Shown here piece by piece: positions 22,349 to 32,886 of a stretch of 64,000 bases of DNA. The DNA is from Paramisgurnus dabryanus (Eukaryota; Chordata; Actinopteri; Cypriniformes; Cobitidae). The stretch covers positions 4,566,401 through 4,630,400 of the forward strand of contig NC_133351.1 of NCBI RefSeq assembly GCF_030506205.2, read 5' to 3'. The stretch's first letter is position 1, and every line of letters starts with the position of its first letter. The notes under the pieces are model-generated. The model saw only the letters and a list, made by a program, of their open reading frames with translations. It did not search any database and had not been told where the DNA came from. The position numbers and the translations under genes are program-made.

Positions 22349-22770
22349 GAGAAAACGCTTTCCTGCAAATGACGCTTCCCTGACGAGTTTTTATGGTAAT
22401 CTATATGCTACTATCCACTAGGTGGTGCTCTTACCCAACTGAAGAATCAACTAAATCAGAAACAGAAAACTCTGTGTAAGTTTTGATCATCATTCTAAAT
22501 CTGATCTCTAACAAAAGTGCAATTATTTAAGCTTTTTGCTCAAAATTTTGTATTTTTTAAGAAACCTACCCATATTTGAGAGGTAATAAAAAGAGAAGAA
22601 ATGAAGATAGGATTAAAAGTTTTTTTCCCCCTGTTTTTTGGTAAATGTGTTTGTTTGAAAGCAGAGGGTCTGTTTTTTCATTTGATATATTGTATGTATA
22701 TATATTTATAAAAGAAAATCACAAAAAATGCTGGAAAGCAATAAAAAAAATGCTGGTTTGGAAAGAGTTA
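22349..22770. mobile_element. right part of a TAACTCTTTCC-type element split by the foldback
   Basis: It shares GATCATCATTCTAAATCTGA, GTTTGAAAGCAGAG, TCATTTGATATATTG and AATCACAAAAAATGC with 7960-8427, and ends TTTGGAAAGAGTTAA. The left remainder seems to be the short piece before 21528 that includes TTATCTCGTCAATTAA. The foldback therefore landed in a TTAA of this element. Confidence 0.65.
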
Positions 22771-25252
22771 AGTTTTGAAAGCATGTATCAGCTTAATAAA
22801 AATGTTGTCAATGTTTTGGACAGCCCATCACACGACTGCTGTTCTGTCTGCTATTGTTTAATTGATTAACTTGCCTTTCCAGATTAAATGTATGTTCTTC
22901 GGCTTGGATTTTGTGAAATAATTTTCTAAATAAATGCGACGTAGTCCACTATCACTTATATATGTTTTTTCGTCTTAATGACGCATTTTTGAATGATGCG
23001 GCTTATACTCAGGTCCGGTATATAGTATGGAAAGTATGGTAGATACTTTATAACATTGTAAAATCGTAGAATAGTTTAAGTAGCTCAGCTGCTTGAATGC
23101 AATGCTAACAAAACCGATACATTTAAATCTTCAGAAGTAACTAGCGATAAAATGTTTACTTTAAACGTACTGTAGCTCGGATGGACAACAGCACTAGACA
23201 GAAGCATAAATAGTAACAAAAATGAATTATCAAGTACATCCTTGGTTTTAAAGTGCTTATTTATTCATGTGAAGTGAAAATGGTAACGCGTGTAATCTGA
23301 GGTGAAAATCTAAACCCAGAACAGTATGTGCAGGAGAACAGATGAGTGAGTGGGGTGTTTCTGTAAGTGCTTCCAAATCCCCTTTGGCTGAGGACCACCT
23401 GTTCTGTTCTCCTGCACATGTTGACTGAGGGATCCCTTGCGCTGGATTCGCGTGATACCACACAACTCGCTCAGCCTGCGTTGCGTTTGATTCGCACATT
23501 ATTACAGAGCTTGCGTGGCAGCACCGTATTGATTTTTTTCCCAAGCATTCTGGTTATGTTTTGGATATTGAATATCGCACTGAAAATAAAACCTAATTCA
23601 GCCATAATACCATGTATTTTACAAGTTTCCTGTATTTATATCATTTCTTTTTCCCTTATTACTATACCACTTTTGCGTCTTTGCTGTTTGTGCTTCAATA
23701 TTTTTTGTGAAGCTAGTTTACAACCATGCAAAAGCTGCTTTAAAATTAATTTGAATTAAATAAGCACTTATAATACAGGCATTTTGCAGATTTGTATTTG
23801 TGAACTTCATACTGATGCCATTAGATTTTTTGTTGTTGTATATGTTCTTTTCTCAGAGGTGTTATATTAATAATCTGACACAAATGAGTTTAAAAGTTTA
23901 ACAGAATGCAGGTCTGTGGTCGTGGTTGCCTGCCTGTGTGTAATTGAGGCTCTGGTCACTGACTCACCTGCTATTGAAACGAATCCAGCACTTTCCTGTT
24001 TCGTCTCCAAGTCTGTTTTCTTTGGCATGTCATTAAGAGTTCCAGGGTTAGCCAAAGAAGGATCCAAAAGACAGACGCTATGCCTAGATTTGATGAGGAC
24101 TGTGTTAAAAGCTGCCCTCCAGGTGTAATTTTGCTTGATAATGGAAGTTCACATTCACAGCCTGCCAGGAAAACAACCAGCCAATTAAATGAAGAATGAA
24201 TCAGTAATGAATCAATGTGCTCCTCATTAAACCATTTTTGCGTTAAACCAAATTGTTAGGTTGTGCATAGTCTGTGTAACATCAATCTGATCATACGCTC
24301 TTAAAAACAAAGGTGATTCACGATGTCGTAGAAGAACCATTTTTAACTGAATGGTCTTTTTGGGGCACCGAAAATGGTTCTTGTTTGTAATTACAGTAAA
24401 GTATCTTTCTTAGCACCTTTACCTATAGGACTATACATTTTAACTAATAATCAGATTTGTTGACCATAACAGACTCATGATTAATCTTGACATCCTAATT
24501 AACATGCAAAATCGTGTCTGGAAAGATTTTCCGGAGTCAGTTGCGGATGAGGGAATCTGTGGACTGCTCATTGCGTGCAAGGCTAAATAATTACATATTT
24601 ATGTTATCATATATACAAGGTGGTATAATTATGGTAAACTAAACATCTCCCTCACACACGCTATCAAATACTGTGCTCCTATTGGTTTTGAAACCAATGA
24701 GATGGCTGTTGTAATGAAATCAGTCTCAGACAGCAAAAATCGTAGCCACATTTGTACAATCTACTCTGTTCAACAAACTTGTTTTATAAAGAAAAGAAAG
24801 GTAGTTTATGGGGGAAGTCTTGGGATGGGTCAGCAAGTACACCTGTTTTAAATCTCTGTTCAGGGAAGTAGAAATATCTAGAAAATCATATCCTTTCCTC
24901 TTTAATTATAGCACATCCATTTTATCACAAAGAATACACTTTGCCAAAGAGAAGCAATATGACTAGCCTGATCAATCGAGCAAATGTAAGAGCAAAACGA
25001 AAACGCATTGCTCCAGAAAGCTTCTGTACTCTCCTGCTTTAAATCCTCACTAAAACAAAGCTAATGGTTTAGATAAGGCCAGATGTTACAGAACTTAATA
25101 ACAAAGTTATGTGTTTTAATTCATTTTGCGCAGATCCAAAATTCAAAAATCAGATCAAACTTTGCATATTCATCCATTAACTCCTCTTTTCCAACAACTT
25201 ACAATGACCTTGTACACACAGCATTTACAGTTGTCACTTCACCTTTTAGTGC
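22771..25252. other. unassigned sequence with minor repeats
   Basis: It includes a perfect 16-bp inverted pair at 23326-23341 and 23404-23419 with a 62-base spacer, and a decayed short repeat near 24297-24385 (GAAGAACCATTTTTAACTGA and CCGAAAATGGTTCTTG). A 130-codon open frame at 23367-23759 has no recognised domain and is AT-rich in its second half, so it is not called as a gene. Confidence 0.4.
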
Positions 25253-25498
25253 TTAAAGGCGGGGTGCATGATCTCTGAAAGCCAAAGTTGACATAAGAAA
25301 TCACGTAAACGAACAAGCCCCTACCCCAATAGAATCTGGACCTTCTTTTTATAGACCCGCCCCACACATACATAACCCAGGCAACGATGTTGGTTAGTAG
25401 ACACGCCCCTTAGTGCTGATTGGCTACGAGTGTGTTTTGGTACTTGACCCAACTCTCTTTTCCAAAGTATTTTTCAAAAATCAAGCACCCCACCTTAA
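25253..25498. mobile_element. 246-bp TTAA MITE
   Basis: The ends are TTAAAGGCGGGGTGCATGAT and AATCAAGCACCCCACCTTAA, inverted and TTAA-bounded. The interior has GCCAATCAGC-type words on the minus strand and two CGCCCC words. The right TTAA (25495-25498) is also the left TTAA of the next element. Confidence 0.88.
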
Positions 25499-25750
25499 AG
25501 GGGCGATGGCATGAAAATTGGGTCCCCAGTGCTTCTATCAACCTGGAAAATGTGAAAAAGATCAACCCAGTAAGTTTGGTAAACCATTCTCTGCAAGCCC
25601 GTGAAAAATAAGGGCATTGAAATTTGGCTCTTCTTATGATCTCATAATAATAAATTATCTTTATGTTATTTTGTGCTTAAACTTCATATGTGCTTTAGGG
25701 ACACCAAAGATTTGACATCTTAAAAAATTATTGTGACATGTCCCCTTTAA
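25495..25750. mobile_element. TTAA MITE abutting the previous one
   Basis: The ends are TTAAAGGGGCGATGGCATGA and TGTGACATGTCCCCTTTAA. The interior on the minus strand matches 4489-4826 (AATCTTTGGTGTCCC). It is inserted exactly at the terminal TTAA of the 25253-25498 element, so four bases are shared. Confidence 0.85.
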
Positions 25751-27162
25751 ATCCTGTTCTGTACACACACTGGACTGGGGACACGGGACTGACAACTGCA
25801 TTCTGAAACGAACTCTTCGAAAATGGAGGTAGTGACAATCGCATTTGCAGAAACTCTGCATAGTGTGTACACAACCGAAATGTATTTAAACGTGCATCAT
25901 ATACATGACAGGTATCTCTTCTGAAAAAATATGCCTAGAAGGGGAAAAAGTCTTCTGTATGCGCGGTGCAGAAAATCACAGAGGCACGAGCGTTTGCTTA
26001 CATGTGTCGCCAGATCGTGCACAAAAAATCAAACAAGAAAAATCCAATAATAAACTGAAATAAATCCAAATGCTTTACCTAAAAGATCAAAATATTGGGA
26101 CCCACAGCCTCTCACCAAAACACCAAAAACTTGATTGCTTCATGAATCAAAAGCCATAAACGGTTAAGCGTCACAACGGTATGTAAGACGAGGACCTGGC
26201 AACACTGCAAGACAGCGCTGAGAGAAGCAGCCTCACAAATGCGTACAACGCATAATGGTGGTTTATTGCAAAACATAACGCTGTAATATTATTGGTCAAA
26301 GCTGTGAGTGACAACCATGCGAGATGGCAAAACGTTGCTATGGTTACCTCTGTCAATCATCGCAGTTTGGAGCGATCATTTAGGGGTCAATGCAGTTGTC
26401 ACTCCTGAAAGTTTGCAGTAACAGGTTTTTTCCCTTTTTTATATGGAATGGTATCAGATTAATATAAACTGAAACATTGTCAAACTTGGCTCGCCCTAAA
26501 AGTGTTCCCACTTTTTGTTCTGATAACACAACACCACCCAGAGACGTCGTTTCTCACTGCTTGACTTCAGGCAGGGCGACCAACTCCCTTCCTAATGCAT
26601 CGGGAGGTCCAGCATCCCGAACGGCTCTGCACGAGGTCTGTCAGGATATGAGCGGCTTTTCACCCTGTGACCGATTTCATTAAGCCCGCTTTACCTTTTG
26701 CTCATGTCTGACGCCCATCTGATAAAACAACATAAGCTATTAAGTGTGGAACATTTGATATATGGTTCAGACAGAAGGCTGGAAAAAGCCTGTGATAGAC
26801 ACTTATTGGCAAAGCTTATAAGCAGGCCTGCAAGGAAATCGAAGTGTTTAATTCCAAGTTCCTCCAAAAAGACCATCCCTGAAACAAGTGTAGTGTAAAT
26901 CACTTTGGATCGAAGCATCAGACAGAATGCAAGGTATTTACTGTTCTTGCATCTTGCCTTGTACAGTAACCAAAATTTTTGTTATTGGAAACTAAATCGA
27001 TTAAATATGCTCACTCTGAGACAGGAACTTTTTTATTTTATGCACTAAATTAAAAAGTATGGATAATGATTATTTTATTTATTAAAAATATAATAACACT
27101 TTACTAAGATTAAAACTCAAATGAAATGGATTTAAAATGATAGTCATTATAAAAATTAATGC
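25751..27162. other. unassigned sequence
   Basis: No element ends or tRNA-like boxes found. The segment 26480-26920 is less AT-rich and free of recognised repeats. It has short open frames on both strands without clear splice signals, and could be conserved non-coding DNA or chance. Confidence 0.4.
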
Positions 27163-27503
27163 GGGGCAAAGATTAATCGCATACAAAATAAAAGTTTTTT
27201 TTGCATTATATATGTGTGTGTACTGTGTGTAATTATTGTGTATATTTAACCACACACACATACATATATTCATTTTAGATTTTTTTTGTTTATATATAAT
27301 TATTTATGTATTTATTTATTTATATAATATATTAAAATATATTTAAAAAATATATATATATAATATTTGTTAAATACATACATGAGTGTGTGTGTTTATA
27401 TATACATAATAATTACACACAGCACATATTCATATATTATGCCCAAAATCACTTTTATTTTTGTATGCGATTAATCGCGATTCATCTATTCCCAGCACTA
27501 TAA
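27163..27503. mobile_element. AT-rich palindromic MITE with ATTAATCGC ends
   Basis: The left GATTAATCGCATACAAAATA and right TTTTTGTATGCGATTAATCG are inverted. The interior has ATATATGTGTGTGTACTGTG and its approximate complement. The outer bases (CCCAGCACTA on the right) fit the hAT-type miniatures that end GGGCTGGG; the left tip is decayed. Confidence 0.75.
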
Positions 27504-28027
27504 AAAATATATTTTGACATTGATCTTTTGCAATATTTTTAGTTGCATCTTTGGTGATTTTGCAACTTTTTACTATGTCTTGTCAAAAAAAGTGGATTTT
27601 TTAAAAAAGAAGTTTGCCAAAAAAACTTGCATGCACTTAGAGGGTTTTGCAGTGAAAGGCTTTCAAATTTGTTCAATACCAATGAAAGACTAAAGTGACA
27701 TTGTGAAAATAAGGCATTTCAGTTATTGAATATAACCTTTTCATTTCCATTAAAGTGAAATTACTGAACCTAAACACACAAATAAATGCTAATTTACAAG
27801 AAAACATATCAGATGCACGTAGAGGGTTTTGCATCTGAGCTTCTCATTTCATGTCCATATGTGACTTACTTTCTTGATGAATCTTGTTTTTATATGAGAT
27901 TCATCCTGACACTGAACCTGTTGTACTTTAACAAGATGTTTTTTCTATTCAAATATAACACAAGTAAAAATACAGTATCTGTCAGCAAGTTCCACCCTTC
28001 CATAACAGGATTTTACTAAAACTTTAC

Positions 28028-28289
28028 CAAGACTAAGTCTGCTCGAAAAATAAATATCTGAAGCATAACCTGACCCTGACAGAAGTGTGAAAGCCTTAAT
28101 GTTAATGGAGGAGTCTTTATAAAGAGGCAGCTTGAAGCTGAAGGTGTAATACGGGTAAGATGACAGGACAAAGTGATCACACGTTTTTCCACCTTTTACT
28201 GATTTAATCTTTACATATACACAGCTGTTGTCGTGGAATTTGGGCGACACGAAACATGTGATCTGATGTATGACAGTCACGGGCCCACC
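28028..28289 (-). CDS. candidate coding exon, unknown extracellular-type domain
   Basis: On the minus strand CTGTATTTTTACAG precedes 28289 and G/GTAAAGTT follows 28028, acceptor-like and donor-like signals. One frame is open across all 262 bp (87 codons plus one base). The peptide has alternating hydrophobic residues and two cysteines (VIHQITCFVSPKFHDNSC and KTCDHFVLSS) and reads like a beta-strand domain. A fibronectin-III or cytokine-receptor fold is only a guess. An intron in the same gene could separate it from 28786-28929. It might also be a pseudogene exon or chance. Confidence 0.38.
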
Positions 28290-28785
28290 CTGTAAAAATA
28301 CAGTACTGTTAGATGGTGCGGGGAAAATTAATTATTGTTGCTGGGTCTCCGATTTCAGACAGCGCCAGCAGACAGAGGGAGCTTTGAAATATTCATATTC
28401 CCTTAGTACAGTATGGCACCTTTGCTAACAAAAGCGAACAGCCATCTGGAACCAGACATCACAATCAGACTGCTTTAAAGGAACAGTTCCCTCAAAAATT
28501 AACATTCCAAACTTCCAAAGAAACTTTCGTCTGGAAAACACGGAAAAAGGAGAATTGGAAAACATTTTAAGGGATATCCTAGCCACTGTTTTACATTCAA
28601 TAAAAGAAATGGTGCTCCAAAATTCCGAATAATTTAGACGGGTTTTGTGAACTGGATAAACTGATTTATTGTAAAGATTACGCTCAAATGAACTGCTCAG
28701 CATAGACAAATTCTATGATATCTTTGGTCAGAATCTCCATTGAGCAATTTGTAAATGTTGAATGGAGTTGATTTGTTATTCGGAT

Positions 28786-28929
28786 TTATATCTGTAAAGT
28801 ATTTCTCAGCTTGAAGTCATAGCAATTCATCATGTCTTCAGAATTGGCCAAAACACCTGCAAACATCAGGACAAACACTGCGCTCAGGCCAGCAAAATAG
28901 ATAGAAAGAGTCTTTCGACTGTCATGTGC
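28786..28929 (-). CDS. weak candidate exon with hydrophobic leader-like segment
   Basis: GTGTTCCAG precedes 28929 on the minus strand. The frame stays open for 47 codons to a TAA at 28786-28788. It reads as a polar start, a hydrophobic run (IYFAGLSAVFVLMFAGVLA) and a polar stretch NSEDMMNCYDFK, much like a signal peptide or membrane helix. There is no ATG upstream in this frame. A G/GTGTTT donor inside it could shorten the exon. Support is slim. Confidence 0.18.
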   Translation of the reverse strand, partial: AHDSRKTLSIYFAGLSAVFVLMFAGVLANSEDMMNCYDFKLRNTLQI

Positions 28930-30117
28930 CTGGAACACAGATTGTTTATTTAAGATTTGTGGTAAAGTCTTGGGTATTCTGTTTCACATTGTTTGGTAAA
29001 CCGTGAGCTTGGCCGTCTGAGAACGAACAACTTTTCCTGGAAAGGGGATGGAGTGACATAAGATGTCCGACCTTCCGTAATCTTAGTTTTGTTATTCCGC
29101 TTCAGCTGAAACTAGCTTGTAGTGACAGGAAGTCTACGTTTTCGTTCAGTTCAAATTTCCCTAACGTTCCATCCAAAAAACTTTCACCGTCTCGTAAGTA
29201 AACATAACAGAGAAAAAATCCTATAATTACTCTGACAACATGGAAACTGCAGAAAAATAAACAGGGGGCGTCTAACAATGGAAGATTGGAGAAAGGGCTT
29301 TTAAGTGGGAACGTGTGAGACATGCATTCATTACTGCGCTTTAATGTCAAAAAGAGAAAGACATCTAAGTCTTTTCAAACAGTCTAAGTTCAACCTTTGA
29401 TCAGCTTAAAAGTTGTCAAAAGTTACCACAATGTTCCCTCTAAATATTTCCAGCATTCCGAAACTTCTCGAAAGGCAAGCTAAAATATTTTCCAACTGTC
29501 ATATTAACATAATTTTGAATAAAATATCTACAGGAATTTCAATTCTGTTGTTTTTTTCTTATGTTTTTTTTTTTTTTTGAGTCAGTCATCTAAGCTGTAT
29601 ATGGCATCACAACATGAGCAGTAAAAGCACTACAGTAATTGTGCCTTCGTCTTTCATTCAGTACCATACAGTATTATGCATACCCATCACACATCTTGGA
29701 CAGGCAACCATTACATTGATGAGGAAAGAGGACAAAGCATTGCGACAAAACATATCATCAATATTTTATGTCAAAGATCCTTTAGAAAAAAAGATAACTA
29801 TTATGTATCTATTACATTGGCGCCTCTCAATGTCTTCAGCCTACAGGCTAACTAAGTTTATTTTATAGAAACCACATCTGTTCTGTTTTAATACTTTCAA
29901 CATTTATTTGCAATTACAGTATGTAATCAATCAGGATGGCCGTGTACCTATAAGCTGTCAATGAAGAACCAGAAAACACACATGTGTCCACACACTCTTA
30001 AAAATAAAGTGCTTCATGAAACATTTTTGGCTAAATGGTTCAATAAAAAACCTTTAAAATCCAAAGAAAATAGTTATTTAAGTTTTACATGTGGAAATTT
30101 TTCTTTAAAAATTCGCA
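28930..30117. other. unassigned sequence with a short repeat piece
   Basis: Mostly AT-rich sequence without structure. ACTCTTAAAAATAAAGTGCT followed by AAATGGTTCAATAAAAAACC (29994-30060) resembles a common short fish miniature repeat. The minus-strand frame at 29102-29350 is not convincing as coding. Confidence 0.4.
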
Positions 30118-30986
30118 CCGATTGCCCTCAGAAGACCTTTATTAACCCCTCGGAGACGTGTGAATAACTTCTGTGAAGGATGGAGGCACTTTTTTGGGCT
30201 CCAAAATCAGTAGCACCATTTACTATGTGGCAAAAAAATACATTTATCTGGCCAAAAACATATTTTAAATATATGCTAAATACATTTAGCTCAATTTAAT
30301 ATATTTTTAAACTTGGAAATATATTTAGTTTTAAAACTAAATATATCAACATATATTTCAACAAGTGGAGGCAAATACATTTCTACTTTTACACCCCATA
30401 TGACAAAAATGTATTCTTTGCCAAAATATATTTAAAATATATGCTAAATAAAAGTTAATTTTATTTTAAGTATATTTTGAAGTTGAAAATATATTTAATT
30501 TTAACCTTTTTAAACTGTTATGTTTACAGGTTCTTGACATAAACAAAGTTTTTCTTCCAGTGAGATGCGAATATATATCCTTGGATTAAAATATATGGAG
30601 GGCTGAATATATTTTTAAATGCTTTAAAATGTATTTATTTTTAAAATATGTTTCAAAATATAAAAAAATTATTACATTTTATTTTTTTCATTTTTAAAAA
30701 TATATTTAAAAATATTTAACCATGAAATATATCGTGAAAAATATATATTTTGTAAACGTTTTACAAAATATATTTCAGCAAATATATTTTTGGCCATTTT
30801 TTGTATATTTTAAAATATATTTTAAAATATATCTTTTTTTTGACATATGCTTGGAACCGCCAGGACATTTTCAAATATAACTCTGATTGTGTTTGTTTGA
30901 AAGATAATAGTCATATACATCTCAGATTGCTTGAAGGTGAGTAAATCATGGGGTAATTTTTATTTTTGGCTGAACAATCCCTTTAA
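30118..30986. mobile_element. damaged relative of the TTAA foldback, interrupted
   Basis: GCCCTCAGAAGACCTTTATT and GTGAAGGATGGAGGCACTTT match the right arm of 21528-22348. The same element resumes after 30848 and ends TTTTTGGCTGAACAATCCCTTTAA-like at 30986. Only the right half is present. It is split by the AT-rich element at 30224-30848. Confidence 0.7.
30224..30848. mobile_element. ATATATTT-rich inverted-repeat element
   Basis: The left ATGTGGCAAAAAAATACATT and right TTTTTTTTGACATAT are inverted, with TGGCCAAAAACATATTTTAA on the left and TTTTTGGCCATTTTTTGTAT on the right. The interior word ATCCTTGGATTAAAATATAT and others match the complement of 49427-49965. It is inserted in the 30118-30986 element. 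Confidence 0.7.
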
Positions 30987-31129
30987 GGTCAACAATTGAA
31001 TACTTACACATTTACAATTAATTCACTGTAGTAACCATAGGTTTGTATCAAAATATTCACTTTGTTTTTACCACATTGAAATCTAAACTGGGAATAAAAA
31101 GAACCAGAACCATAAGCAGAATCTGATTT

Positions 31130-31258
31130 GATCAAATGATACCCAATACACAAAGGTCATGGGTTTGATTCTCATCAAACACACTGATACAAATTCAGTT
31201 TTAATGTGCAAAGTTGCCTTGGATTAAACGTCGACCAAATGCATAAATGTAAATGTAT
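31130..31258 (+). mobile_element. tRNA-derived SINE, 5'-truncated
   Basis: AAAGGTCATGGGTTTGATTC (B-box half of a tRNA-like head) is followed after a short body by GCCTTGGATTAAACGTCGAC and CAAATGCATAAATGTAAATG, the usual fish SINE tail. The A-box half is missing or decayed. Confidence 0.65.
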
Positions 31259-31993
31259 TTGTTGTATTTGCTCTATATCCCTGCCTCTGAATTCTGTTCC
31301 GAGAGCGAGAAGCCGTCCAAATGTCAGCCCCCAGCCTGGGATTCCACCCTGACCATGCCTTTCCATTCCAGGCAACTTCAGCATTTGGAAAAGGAAGACG
31401 CTCTCTTTATTTTCTTTCCTTCTGCCAGATGTTCTGTCATAGCTTTCCAAACGTTGCTTGTCTCAGGGCCCTGCTTATTATAATTTGTTGTGTAAATCAT
31501 AGTGGTCTCTGGTGGTACAGATGCAGGGAACATAAAACCCACCTTCCACATACAGCTTTAATAAGTTCAGCCAGTTTCAGGGGTTTTTCAATCTGGGTTG
31601 ACATCTACAAATACCACCATCTTCCTTCTCGTCGACCTACTTCACGCGGATGAGATATATTTGCGTGAGTTGGATAGGATCGCTCTATTATTACTGTACC
31701 CATTGTGCATCAGTCTTCTTTAAAAGCTCTACAGAGGACCATATTTTGTTCCAATGTTTTGTCAGCTATAGGGAGAAGGGCAGATGAACCATCTGTTGGA
31801 GGTTGAATGCTTTGAGTAGAGACTATTGTTTGGGAACCCTTGATTTATGCATGTGCTTCTCTTGGGTGCAACAAGGCCCTCTGATCCCCAGAACGTTTCA
31901 GTTACTTCTCAGAGCTGCTGGACTCGCTGTGGCTCTGACTCATTTCTGATTCTATGACTCTGAGTCATCTTTAAAGCACTGAAAACTGAGAGT
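31259..31993. other. unassigned sequence
   Basis: Less AT-rich than average. Overlapping open frames (76-110 codons) on both strands from 31175 to 31653 have no recognised domain or consistent splice signals. Confidence 0.4.
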
Positions 31994-32886
31994 TGCATGA
32001 AGCCATGAACTGAGCATTGCATGAACTGAGGATCGCATAAACTGAGCATTGCATGAACTGAGCATCGCTTGAACTGAGCATCGCATGAACTGAGCATCGC
32101 ATGAACAGAGGATCGCATGAACTGAGGATCGCATGAACTGAGGATCGCATGAACTGAGGATCGCATGAACTGAGGATCGCATGAACTGAGGATCCCACGA
32201 ACTGAGGATCCCACGAACTGAGCATTGCATGAACTAAGGATCGCATGAACTGAGGATCACATGAACTGAGCATTGCATGAACTGAGCATTGCATGAACTG
32301 GGCATTGCACGAACTGGGCATTGCATGAACTGGGCATTGCATGAATTGAGGATCGCATGAACTGAGCATTGCATAAACTGAGGATCGCATGAACTGAGGA
32401 TCGCATGAACTGAGGATTGCATGAACTGAGGATCCCACGAACTGAGCATTGCATGAACTGAGGATCGCATGAACTGAGCATTGCATGAACTGAGCATTGC
32501 ATGAACTGGGCATTGCATGAATTGAGCATTGCATGAACTGAGGATCGCATGAACTGAGCATCGCACGAACTGAGCATCGCACGAACTGAGCATCGCACAA
32601 ACTGAGGATCGCCAGAACTGAGGATCGCACGAACTGAGGATCGCACGAACTGAGGATCGCACGAACTGAGCATTGCACGAACTGAGCATTGCACGAACTG
32701 AGGATCGCATGAACTGAGCATTGCATGAACTGAGCATTGCATGAACTGAGGATCGCAAGAACTGAGCATTGCCAACTGAGCATTGCATGAACTGAGGATT
32801 GCATGAACTGAGGATTGGACGAAATGAGGATCGCAAGAACTGAGCATTACATGAAATGAGAATTGCATTAACTGAGCATTGCAGTT
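31994..32886. repeat. 16-bp minisatellite, about 55 copies
   Basis: The unit is GCATGAACTGAGGATC with a common GAGCATT variant, and GCACGAACT, GGGCATT and CCCACGAAC sub-variants are grouped in clusters. Because 16 is not a multiple of three, every minus-strand frame cycles through the same 16-residue peptide. That explains overlapping open frames of 277, 224 and 203 codons in three frames. None has a promoter, splice context or non-repeat domain, so I do not treat them as genes. Confidence 0.97.

Noticed and set aside
29102..29350. 82-codon minus-strand frame with a hydrophobic run
   Set aside because: Although a TTTTTCTGCAG precedes part of it, codon use is AT-biased and no donor-like site or homologous domain is visible.
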